Assembly (NCBI RefSeq): GCF_900129795.1
Contig: NZ_FQWW01000009.1
Location: forward strand, 1-64,000
Length of the DNA stretch: 64,000 bases
Direction of reading: 5' to 3'
From: Flavobacterium sp. CF108
Lineage (GTDB): Bacteria; Bacteroidota; Bacteroidia; Flavobacteriales; Flavobacteriaceae
Part shown: in pieces, positions 9,095 to 16,428 of the stretch
Layout: every line of letters starts with the position of its first letter
Numbering within the stretch: the first letter of the stretch is position 1
The notes under the pieces: generated by a model
Told to the model about the DNA's origin: nothing
The model's database searches: none
What the model saw: only the letters and a program-made list of their open reading frames with translations
Translations under genes and position numbers: made by a program

Positions 9095-9123
9095 TCACGA
9101 ACGGAACGCTCACGCCAGTAGGG
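9095..9123 (-). repeat. Dispersed GC-rich palindromic repeat, copy 3
   Basis: CACGAACGGAACGCTCACGC followed by CAGTAGGG, the inverse of copy 2. Copies 2 and 3 form an inverted pair in the gap between the convergent genes ending at 8892 and 9140, the usual site for REP-like elements. Confidence 0.75.
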
Positions 9124-9139
9124 AATTGAATATAATATT

Positions 9140-9589
9140 CTAAACAATTGTCTCTACTTTGTCTTCATAAGAATTTAACATTAACACAAAATCTTTTTCA
9201 TTTAATAGTACAATCTCATCCCATCCAAAGCAAAACCCAAATATAAACTCATTATTTATGTTTAAAAATTTTGATCCAAAATGATAAGCAGATTGCGAAT
9301 AATTATGAATATAAACTATTTGATCGTTCTGTATTTGATTTAGTTCTATTAGTGTCACTTCAATATTTTTTAGATCATAGTCTCCAATAATGATGAGATT
9401 ATCTATTGAAGATAATTCATAAATAGATATTTCATAGTCAATTATAATTTGGATTATAGAATTATCCTTTAATCTCAATATTAAGGTATCCGACAGATCA
9501 TATAAAGAATTGTCTTCTCTAATAGAAACCTTATAAATGTTTATAACTGTTTTATTCTTTAAAAAATTTAAGTTATTTTTTTTCATCAA
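9140..9589 (-). CDS. Hypothetical protein
   Basis: A 149-residue protein, Ile/Asn-rich, with no signal peptide, membrane span or motif I recognise. The first two codons are both Met (MMKKNN), so the start could be either. The pattern of short hydrophobic strands (YEISIYELSSIDNLIIIGDY) suggests a small beta-rich soluble fold. It lies 30 bp downstream of the hypothetical gene at 9620-9991 on the same strand and 40 bp further from the broken DUF1311 gene, so the three may be one transcription unit. Small Ile-rich orphan proteins of this sort are sometimes immunity proteins, but no toxin is adjacent. Confidence 0.65.
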   Translation of the reverse strand: MMKKNNLNFLKNKTVINIYKVSIREDNSLYDLSDTLILRLKDNSIIQIIIDYEISIYELSSIDNLIIIGDYDLKNIEVTLIELNQIQNDQIVYIHNYSQSAYHFGSKFLNINNEFIFGFCFGWDEIVLLNEKDFVLMLNSYEDKVETIV

Positions 9590-9619
9590 CTTATATTATA
9601 ATTAGTATCTGAATATCAG

Positions 9620-9991
9620 TTATATTAACGGTAAACAAATTTTCCTATCTTCAATGTTAAACTCAAATTCATCAGAATTCAAATTAAACGCTTCAGATAA
9701 CCCTTTAATTACTGAGTACAAAACAATAGTATCTACTGTATGAAAAGGATCCCAATCAATAAAAGGTATTTTAATAATTACTCTTTCTTCGATAAGTTTA
9801 GTTCCGAAAGATTGAAAAAAAAGCTTAACTGCAAACTCACAAGTTAATCTCCATCTATCATCAGCAGAATAAACAAAATCATAATTATCTAATTTTCTTT
9901 CTTCATAATTAAAACGGTCTATATCAAATACTATTCTTACACTATAAGCCCTTTTATTTACAACCTCTCTAAATGAATATTCTGTTTGCAT
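9620..9991 (-). CDS. Hypothetical protein
   Basis: A 123-residue soluble protein of unknown family. It reads YSVRIVFDIDRFNYEERKLD near the N-terminus and WDPFHTVDTIVLYSVIKGLS near the middle, an alpha/beta pattern with many charged residues and no export signal. It looks like a compact domain of the type found in small DUF or immunity families, but I cannot assign it. It belongs to a minus-strand cluster with the genes at 9140 and 10032, with gaps of 30 and 40 bp. Confidence 0.65.
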   Translation of the reverse strand: MQTEYSFREVVNKRAYSVRIVFDIDRFNYEERKLDNYDFVYSADDRWRLTCEFAVKLFFQSFGTKLIEERVIIKIPFIDWDPFHTVDTIVLYSVIKGLSEAFNLNSDEFEFNIEDRKICLPLI

Positions 9992-10031
9992 ATACTAAAT
10001 TTATTTTATCATTTTTCCTCTGCTGGCTTTA

Positions 10032-10577
10032 TTAATCTTTAAGAATTCCATTATAATAATGAAAAATATCAATAGTTCTTTCAACTACTAAAGAGGAATA
10101 TTGACCCATTCGTATATTTGACTGCATTGTCCCGCCTCCTGAATATTGATCTTCAGTCATTGTTCCAATTAGCTTAATTTCAGCATCACGAAAAACTAAC
10201 CAGGCTTTTTGAGCTGTTGCAAGAACCTTCTTGTCTTCTGGCTTTAGCGATTTCATAAGTTTATTATAATACTTATTCATTAACTTATCATAATCAGTAG
10301 TCAATTCATCAACTGTTATATTCATTCCTGCTGTTGAATAATCAATATCCATTCGTTTGGAAGCTATTGTTTCTATTCGGAAAGTATCTATTTTGAATTC
10401 TATTTCATCAGGATTTAATTCTTGTTTTGCAAGCTTTAGTTTTAGTTTAGGGATTTGGTCTTCTACTTCTGCTTTTATTTTTTTTTAAATTTCCGGAGAT
10501 ATTTCTTTTGGGCTATTTTGCCCAAGAACGATGTTTCCTACAAAGCAAAGAATAATGGATAAAAAAAAGTGTTTCAT
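10032..10577 (-). pseudogene. DUF1311/LprI-like secreted protein with in-frame stop
   Basis: Read from ATG 10577 the frame gives a signal peptide (MKHFFLSIILCFVGNIVLGQ) and ten more residues, then TAA at 10485-10487 next to an A9 run. The same frame continues without a shift as KKIKAEVEDQIPKLKLKLAK and on to 10032, a total of 181 residues plus one stop. The C-terminal half matches DUF1311 (LprI-like lysozyme-inhibitor family): AWLVFRDAEIKLIG and YSGGGTMQSNI near the end. An internal ATG at 10352 would give a 106-residue product without the signal peptide, so export would be lost. This looks like a recent nonsense mutation (inference); a sequencing error at the A-run is less likely because the phase is unchanged. 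Confidence 0.8.
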
Positions 10578-10877
10578 ATATTATTAGGTTTTCTAAGCTA
10601 GCCGCTAACGTCCCATTACAACAGCGGATTTGTGACTAAATTAAGCGCATTATTCGGATTTGCCAAATCATCTTAAATACAAAAAAACAACTTGCTCTCA
10701 AATCAGTTTCTCAAATTAGTTGTAGAGTTGTTTAGTACGTTTAATTCCACTGGCGTGAGTGTCTCGCTCGTGATTGCAGAGGGATGATATTTTAATATTC
10801 TTACTGTGCTTCCTAAACCTTCTTTTGTTAATTGAACTACATTCATCAATACAAGGTTTGTAAGTTTGATAAAAAAT
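10578..10877. other. Intergenic region with cassette-end-like sequence and dispersed repeat
   Basis: About 300 bp without a gene. Near 10605 it has CCGCTAACGTCCCATTACAA followed by CAGCGG, a GC-rich gene-end sequence reminiscent of the GCTTATAACG block at 24427. At 10747-10775 it carries the fourth dispersed palindromic repeat. No open frame is supported. Confidence 0.55.
10747..10775 (+). repeat. Dispersed GC-rich palindromic repeat, copy 4
   Basis: CCACTGGCGTGAGTGTCTCG followed by CTCGTGATT. It differs from the copy at 9033 by a few substitutions that partly break the inner palindrome (GTCT for GTCA). Confidence 0.7.
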
Positions 10878-10915
10878 AAAAAACCACATTTTCAAACGAA
10901 TGAAAATGTGGTTTT
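10878..10915. terminator. Terminator of the leucine-rich-repeat gene
   Basis: The stem AAAACCACATTTTCA pairs with TGAAAATGTGGTTTT across a 6-nt loop, 20 nt after the minus-strand stop at 10935. It is A-rich on the left, so on the minus strand a U-run follows. Confidence 0.88.
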
Positions 10916-10934
10916 AACTTATATGCTTATTAAT

Positions 10935-13900
10935 TTACTTAACTATTATTTTTCTAACAATAGTCGATCCTTCACTTTCTAAATACACATAATAAATCCC
11001 TTTTGGGAATCCTGATAAATTGATGCTATTAGTGTTTGAACCATTAGTAAATTTCGTAACTGTCACCAACTTTCCTAATACATCGTACACGCTTGCTTTT
11101 TCTAACACAATGTTATCAATGTGTAATTCTCCTTTGGTAGGATTAGGGTAAACGGCGATTTTTTCAAAAACCAAATCTTCGATTCCTAAAGTACAAGCTG
11201 TTTTCGAATAAATTGCTGCTGCATCTTTGGCTGCTGACCAATTGGTATTAGCATAAGCAACATCATCTACCTGAATACAGGATAGCGAAGCATTTGTTTT
11301 GAAATTGACATTTGCCAGTTTGCTATTGTTCCCATTGCTTAAATTCAAAGAAGTCAATTTATTATTGGAACAATTTACATCTGTAAGAAGAGTATTCTTA
11401 GAAAGGTCTAAACTTACTATTAGATTATTAGAACAACTCAATTTAGTCAACAATACATTTTTAGAAACATCTAAAACCGTTAGTTGATTGGCAGCGCTGG
11501 TTTTGGCATTGATTTTTTTATTGGTTGTTACAATACCATCACAATACAGTTCTGTAAGCTGAGTGTTTTTAGAAACATCTAAAGTCGATAGTGGATTCTT
11601 TGAACAATCTAAATATTTCAGTGCCGGGTTGAAAGACACATTTATTGTAGTCAATAAATTTCCCTGACAGTTTAAGATTTCTAGATTTGAAAAATATTCG
11701 ATTCCTGATAAACTGGTGAGACCGGAATTGGACACATTTAAACTGGTTACATTTATTATGCTGGACAATAAAACCGAACCGTTTTTTCCATCTGTATCGA
11801 CTCCTAAAGCGATTAATTGGTCTTCAAACGCACTACTAACTGCAACAACAGAAGCAGGACAACTTGTACTATAACTTGCTGCCGCATCTTTTGCCCAAGA
11901 CATATTATCCTTAGAATAAGTAACATTATCTACCTGAATACATTTTAAATTTGGATTTTTTGTATAATCTGTTCTGTTCGTTACAAAATTATTATTGTTT
12001 CCATTCTGTACATTTAGACTTGTTAATTTATTAGAATAACATTCAAATTCTATTAAAGCTGTATTCTTGGAAACATCTAAAGCTGTTATTAAATTAGAAT
12101 AACAATATAATGACTCTAAAGCAGTATTCTTGGAAACATCTAAACTGATTAATTTATTAGAATAACAACGTACATATCTTAACGAAAGATTTTTAGAAAT
12201 ATCTAAAGCCGTTAATTGATTAGAATCGCATGCAAAAACTGTTAAAGCAGTATTTTTAGAAACATTTAAAGTCGTTAATTGATTACGGCCACAATCTAAT
12301 TCGCTTAAAGCAATATTTTTAGAAAAGTCTAAAGCCGTTATTTCATTAGCTGCACAAGTTAATGATTTTAAAGCCACAAAATCCTCAATTCCGGTTAAAT
12401 CAGTAATATAGCTATTGAAAAGATTCAAAGAAGTTAACGAAGAAATATTTATTGTTGGCACTTTTCCGTCAGGAGCTCCAGAATCATGACCAAGGAAAAT
12501 TAACTTTTTTTCAAAATTCACATCAGGAATGAGGGTGTATTGAACAACATCAGCACAGTCTGCCTTGTAAGTTGCCGCATCATCTTTAGCTGCGAGCCAA
12601 TTTGTATTCGCATAAACAACATTATCTACTTGAATACAACTTAAATTAGGGTTATTTTTAAAGTTTTTGGTGCTAAAACTAAGATAGTTTCCATTCTTCA
12701 AATTTAAATTCGTTAATTGATTTGAACTACAGTTTAAAGAGCCCAAAAGAGTATTTTTAGAAACATCTAAAGCCGTTAATTCATTACCGCTGCAATTTAA
12801 TGCATTTAAACCCACAAAGGATTGAATACCGGTTAAATCAGCAATAGAACTATTAGATACATCCAAGGAAACCAATGTGTTTATTTTATAACCTGGCACT
12901 TGTCCATCAACTGTTCCTGAATCAATTCCTAAAGAGATTAACTTTTTTTCAAAATTCACATCAGGAATAAGAACGCGTGAACAATCTCTGCTGTAAGTTG
13001 CCACAGCGTCTTTGTAATAATTATCATAATAATAAATATTATTTACCTGAATGCAATCTAAATTAGGGTTGTTTTTAAAATTGTAAGAGCTAAAATCCCT
13101 TCCGTTCATCGCATTTAAACTCGTTAATTGATTTGAACTACAGTCTATATATCTTAAAACAGTATTCTTAGAAGCATCTAAAGCCGTTAATTGATTTTCA
13201 TAACAATATAAATATATTAGAGCAGTATTCTTAGAAACATCTAAAGCTGTTAATTGATTTGAATAGCAATATAATTTTGTTAAAGCAATACTCTTCGAAA
13301 TATCGAAACTTGTTAACTTATTAGAATAACAATGTAATTCTTTCAAAGCAGCATTTTGAGAAACATTTAAGCTTGTTAATTGATTAGAATAACAATTTAA
13401 ATGTGTTAAAGCAGTGCTCTTAGAAACATCTAAATCTGTCAATTGATTAGAATAACAACGTAACTCTATTAAAGCAATATTCTTAGAAACATCTAAAGCC
13501 GTTAATTGATTAGAATAACAATATAAATAGGTTAGAGCAACATTTTTAGAAACATCTAAAGTTGTTAATTTATTAGAATAACACAGTAATTCTTCTAGAG
13601 CAGAATTCTTAGAAACATCTAAAGCCGTTAATTTATTATCGCTGCAATCTAATTTTTGTAAAGCCGTAAAATCTTGAATTCCGGTTAAATTAGTAATAGA
13701 ACTACCGGAAATATTTAAAGTAGTTACTCCAGAAATCTTAGATGTTGGCACTTTCCCGTCAGGAGTTCCAAAATCATAACCAAGTTGAATTAACTTTTTT
13801 TCGAAATTCACATCAGGAATAAGAGTGTATTGAACAACAATTGAGCAATCTAAACTATAACTTGCCTCAGCATCTTTGGCTGTCCAATTGGCATTAGCAT

Positions 13901-14513
13901 AAGCCACATTATCTACCTGAATACAGCTTAAGTTATTACTATTAAAGGCACTATTTGTCGATAATTTAGAATTATTTCCATTCTTCAAATTTAGTCCCGT
14001 TAATTCATTGTCAGAACAATCTAAGTATGTTAAAGCCGGATTCTTAGAAACATCTAAAGTCTTTAATTGATTCTCATAACAATGCAAAATTGTTAAAGCC
14101 GGATTTTTAGAAACATCTAAAGTTGTTAATAGATTATGATAACAACGTAACTCTGTTAAAGCAGTATTCTTAGAAACGTCTATAGTCGTTAAGTAATTGT
14201 CTCCAAAACTCAAGTATGTTAAAGCAGTATTCTTGGAAACATCTAAAGAAGTTAATTGATTGGTATCACAAAGCAAAGATTTTAAAGCTGTAAAATCCTG
14301 AATCCCGGTTAAATCGGTAATGAGACTTACTCCCCTAACATTCAAAGTAGTCCGGGTGTTTATTTTTGAAGTCAAAACTTTACCATCCGGTGTGCCGGAA
14401 TCAATTCCCTGACGGATTAGTTCTGTTTCAAAATACACATCGGGGATCAGGGTGTATTGGGCAAAGGAAGATATGCTGGCCAAAAATAGTATAAAGAGTA
14501 GCTTTAGTTTCAT
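10935..14513 (-). CDS. Secreted five-module leucine-rich-repeat protein with type IX sorting tail
   Basis: A 1192-residue secreted protein. The signal peptide is MKLKLLFILFLASISSFAQ. There are five modules, each opening with an IPDVNFEKKLI-type helix, a D-G-KV turn and an LTGIxDFxAL cap, then SDS22-like repeats of about 21 residues (LDVSKNTALTxLxCYSNQLT), then a closing segment of the form CIQVDNVxYANxNW. Modules start near residues 20, 230, 510, 655 and 900. The last ~75 residues (VYPNPTKGELHIDN ... KIIVK) are a type A Por sorting domain, so export by the type IX system and surface anchoring or release is expected (known). Likely role: adhesion or ligand binding (inference). The near-identical DNA of the repeats points to recent internal expansion. 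Confidence 0.93.
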   Translation of the reverse strand: MKLKLLFILFLASISSFAQYTLIPDVYFETELIRQGIDSGTPDGKVLTSKINTRTTLNVRGVSLITDLTGIQDFTALKSLLCDTNQLTSLDVSKNTALTYLSFGDNYLTTIDVSKNTALTELRCYHNLLTTLDVSKNPALTILHCYENQLKTLDVSKNPALTYLDCSDNELTGLNLKNGNNSKLSTNSAFNSNNLSCIQVDNVAYANANWTAKDAEASYSLDCSIVVQYTLIPDVNFEKKLIQLGYDFGTPDGKVPTSKISGVTTLNISGSSITNLTGIQDFTALQKLDCSDNKLTALDVSKNSALEELLCYSNKLTTLDVSKNVALTYLYCYSNQLTALDVSKNIALIELRCYSNQLTDLDVSKSTALTHLNCYSNQLTSLNVSQNAALKELHCYSNKLTSFDISKSIALTKLYCYSNQLTALDVSKNTALIYLYCYENQLTALDASKNTVLRYIDCSSNQLTSLNAMNGRDFSSYNFKNNPNLDCIQVNNIYYYDNYYKDAVATYSRDCSRVLIPDVNFEKKLISLGIDSGTVDGQVPGYKINTLVSLDVSNSSIADLTGIQSFVGLNALNCSGNELTALDVSKNTLLGSLNCSSNQLTNLNLKNGNYLSFSTKNFKNNPNLSCIQVDNVVYANTNWLAAKDDAATYKADCADVVQYTLIPDVNFEKKLIFLGHDSGAPDGKVPTINISSLTSLNLFNSYITDLTGIEDFVALKSLTCAANEITALDFSKNIALSELDCGRNQLTTLNVSKNTALTVFACDSNQLTALDISKNLSLRYVRCYSNKLISLDVSKNTALESLYCYSNLITALDVSKNTALIEFECYSNKLTSLNVQNGNNNNFVTNRTDYTKNPNLKCIQVDNVTYSKDNMSWAKDAAASYSTSCPASVVAVSSAFEDQLIALGVDTDGKNGSVLLSSIINVTSLNVSNSGLTSLSGIEYFSNLEILNCQGNLLTTINVSFNPALKYLDCSKNPLSTLDVSKNTQLTELYCDGIVTTNKKINAKTSAANQLTVLDVSKNVLLTKLSCSNNLIVSLDLSKNTLLTDVNCSNNKLTSLNLSNGNNSKLANVNFKTNASLSCIQVDDVAYANTNWSAAKDAAAIYSKTACTLGIEDLVFEKIAVYPNPTKGELHIDNIVLEKASVYDVLGKLVTVTKFTNGSNTNSINLSGFPKGIYYVYLESEGSTIVRKIIVK

Positions 14514-14542
14514 AGGCGAATTTTTTTGTTAAATTAATATGC

Positions 14543-14550
14543 CAAATGTA
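14543..14550 (-). promoter_or_regulatory. -7 element of the leucine-rich-repeat gene
   Basis: On the minus strand TACATTTG matches TAnnTTTG exactly, 29 bp before the start codon at 14513. I see no clear TTG at the -33 distance, so the call rests on the -7 box and position only. Confidence 0.5.
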
Positions 14551-14591
14551 TAGAATATTAACTAATATCTTACGTAAACTGTTAAAGAAAT

Positions 14592-14616
14592 AAAAAAAGA
14601 GGAAACAAGTTCCTCT
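14592..14616 (-). terminator. Terminator after the double-glycine peptide gene
   Basis: On the minus strand AGAGGAA, a 5-nt loop and TTCCTCT are followed by seven to eight U. It lies between the peptide gene ending at 14790 and the leucine-rich-repeat gene starting at 14513, and separates the two. Confidence 0.8.
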
Positions 14617-14789
14617 CTTCTTAAAAAAATATAAATCTATTGTTGGAGATAGTATATCATTATACAATCAACAATGTAAGAGCATTAGTTTAAGTTTTTT
14701 GTTTGAAAATTTATCTGCCTTTGTATGGGGTAGCTTAACCTCTTAAATTTTCCATGTCTTACAATCAATATTTTTTTGCAAATTAATTA

Positions 14790-14975
14790 TTAATCTGCGA
14801 AGCAACATCCTCCACCCTCTAGAGGATAATCTGGAGGACATGGTCCAGTTTTTAAAATGGCCAGTCCACTTGCAATCCCTTTAACGCAAATTTCTGTTAT
14901 TCCACCATTTACCGCTTTTAGCTCATTTTTAGTTAATTCTTGAGCTCCGTCTAATTTTAAAATTTTTTTTAACAT
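14790..14975 (-). CDS. Double-glycine-leader peptide (bacteriocin/RiPP-precursor-like)
   Basis: A 61-residue peptide. Residues 1-25 (LKLDGAQELTKNELKAVNGG is residues 6-25) match the leader seen in Bacteroidota natural-product and bacteriocin-like precursors that are cut after Gly-Gly by a C39-peptidase ABC transporter (known). The predicted 36-residue core begins ITEICVKGIASG and carries four Cys, one early, one in GPCPP and a CC pair in GGGCCFAD, plus a Gly-rich end. No transporter, C39 peptidase, radical-SAM or LanM-type enzyme is encoded within this window, so it is an orphan that would rely on distant machinery. It has its own terminator. Antibacterial peptide or signal are both possible. 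Confidence 0.8.
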   Translation of the reverse strand: MLKKILKLDGAQELTKNELKAVNGGITEICVKGIASGLAILKTGPCPPDYPLEGGGCCFAD

Positions 14976-15411
14976 AATCTAAGGTTTTAAAAATTTAGTT
15001 AATACCCCAATCATTTAAAGACACTTGGGATTTTTGTCTATCCTCGCGCAAGAATTTTTTCTATATTTTATTGATTGAACTAAATCTCTTCTTAAATACT
15101 TCTTCTTTTAAAAAATCACTTAGAAAATATTTTAATTCACTTATCGCTATTTTTCAGGAAACAGTCTACGTTGTACGAATATACTTTGCTTAAATATTAA
15201 ATTTTTACGGTTTACCCATTTTATAACTTCTTTTAATTATTTAAATTAAACACCTCCTAAGAATACCTTCTTTCAAATGGAGAAACTATTCCAGATTTGG
15301 ATATAATCTCTGACAAGAAGAATATTTACGGGATATTTTTTTATCTTTGAAATTCAGTCTTTTTAATGTGAATGGCTTTATCTTTGAGCTTTCGGAAAAT
15401 TAAATTCATTT
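14976..15411. other. Intergenic region between divergent genes
   Basis: 436 bp, very AT-rich, between the minus-strand peptide gene and the plus-strand XRE gene. Two TATCTTTG boxes point toward the XRE gene, at 15342-15349 and 15379-15386. No open frame, RNA or repeat is otherwise seen. Confidence 0.6.
15379..15386 (+). promoter_or_regulatory. -7 element (TATCTTTG) of the XRE gene
   Basis: Exact match to TAnnTTTG, 25 bp before the start codon at 15412. A second identical box at 15342-15349 could be an alternative promoter. The -33 TTG is not clear for either. Confidence 0.5.
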
Positions 15412-15822
15412 ATGGAACAGAAAATACATCAGGGAAGAAACGTAAAACGTTTCAGAGAAATGCTTGGCATCAAACAAGAAGCACTGGCTTTTGATTTAGG
15501 GGAAGACTGGAATCAAAAGAAAATTTCTTTGCTTGAGCAAAAAGATGTAATTGAAGATAATCTGCTTAAACAAATTTCTAATTCATTGAAAATTCCAGTT
15601 GAAGCTTTTCAGAATTTTGATGAGGAACAGGCAATTAATATTATTTCGAATACATTTGATAATGGAGCTTACTTAAATGCAGGGCAAAATCCAACTTTCA
15701 ATGTAAATCCAATAGAAAAATGGATAGAAGCTTTAGAGGAAATTAAACGTTTAAATTTGGAACTTTTGAAAACCAAAGATGAACATATTAAAGTTTTAGA
15801 GAAATTATTAAAGGATAAATAA
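15412..15822 (+). CDS. XRE-family helix-turn-helix regulator
   Basis: A 136-residue DNA-binding protein. Residues about 8-65 form an XRE/Cro-type helix-turn-helix (NVKRFREMLGIKQEALAFDL followed by QKKISLLEQKDVIEDNLLKQ). Residues 100-136 are a charged, leucine-spaced helix (WIEALEEIKRLNLELLKTKD) likely to form a coiled-coil dimer. This build is common in Bacteroidota single-gene regulators. It is divergent from the double-glycine peptide gene across 436 bp, so regulation of that peptide is possible but not shown. The target operator is not recognisable. Confidence 0.88.
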   Translation: MEQKIHQGRNVKRFREMLGIKQEALAFDLGEDWNQKKISLLEQKDVIEDNLLKQISNSLKIPVEAFQNFDEEQAINIISNTFDNGAYLNAGQNPTFNVNPIEKWIEALEEIKRLNLELLKTKDEHIKVLEKLLKDK

Positions 15823-15889
15823 CCTTTATAAAAAAATATTAATTCAAGTAAAATTTGAGTTGATTTTCAAACATAGATTTAACAAATAA

Positions 15890-15927
15890 AAAAGTAAAGC
15901 TTCAGATTTCTCTGAAGCTTTACTTTT
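15890..15927. terminator. Bidirectional terminator (recurring unit, perfect stem)
   Basis: The 17-bp arms AAAAGTAAAGCTTCAGA and TCTGAAGCTTTACTTTT are perfectly complementary around TTTC. It lies between convergent genes (15822 plus, 15926 minus) and touches the stop codon of the methyltransferase gene. It is the longest of the five related hairpins in the window. Confidence 0.9.
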
Positions 15928-16384
15928 AAGAACGTGGTTTTGACAAATTTCTGTCATACATAATAATAGTTCCTGCCACGGCCACGTTTATACTTTTTTC
16001 TGATTTAAATTTTACCAAATGATGACATTTAGCCATTGCTTTTTTGGACAATCCATGATCTTCTGCCCCTAATAAATAAACACATCTTCTTGGATGTTCA
16101 AAAGTTTCTAAATCAGAAGCTTTTTCTGCCAATTCTACACCAACCAATCTGGCACCTTTAGGTAAATTTTCAAAGAAAGCCTCAAAAGTTTCATAATGAA
16201 AATAAGGAATTGCTTTTACTGCATCATGAGTATCACATGCTTGTTTCGCATATCGATTACCAATGGTAAATATAAAAGTAGCACCCATATTTTGAGCCGA
16301 TCGCCACAAAACCCCCAAATTTTCAGGTGTTTTACCATTTTGAATTCCTATGCCAAAGTATTCATTTATAAAGTTATCATTCAT
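15926..16384 (-). CDS. TrmH-family (SPOUT) RNA methyltransferase
   Basis: A 152-residue SAM-dependent RNA 2'-O-methyltransferase of the SPOUT class. The trefoil-knot motifs are visible: NLGVLWRSAQNMGA near residue 22, VYLLGAEDHGLS near 105 and KSINVAVAGTIIMYDR near the C-terminus. There is no extra RNA-binding domain, so it is a short single-domain form. The start at 16384 (MNDNFINEYFGIG) is preferred; an upstream ATG at 16435 would add a non-conserved hydrophobic lead and overlap the peptidase gene. The substrate (a tRNA or rRNA ribose) cannot be read from the sequence. Confidence 0.9.
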   Translation of the reverse strand: MNDNFINEYFGIGIQNGKTPENLGVLWRSAQNMGATFIFTIGNRYAKQACDTHDAVKAIPYFHYETFEAFFENLPKGARLVGVELAEKASDLETFEHPRRCVYLLGAEDHGLSKKAMAKCHHLVKFKSEKSINVAVAGTIIMYDRNLSKPRS

Positions 16385-16428
16385 AATGACAAAAGTACAA
16401 ACTTTAAATATTTCCAGAAACGAGATTA

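Noticed and set aside
14428..14667. Open frame on the minus strand across the start of the leucine-rich-repeat gene
   Set aside because: It overlaps the signal-peptide region and spans the terminator at 14592, so it is a shadow.
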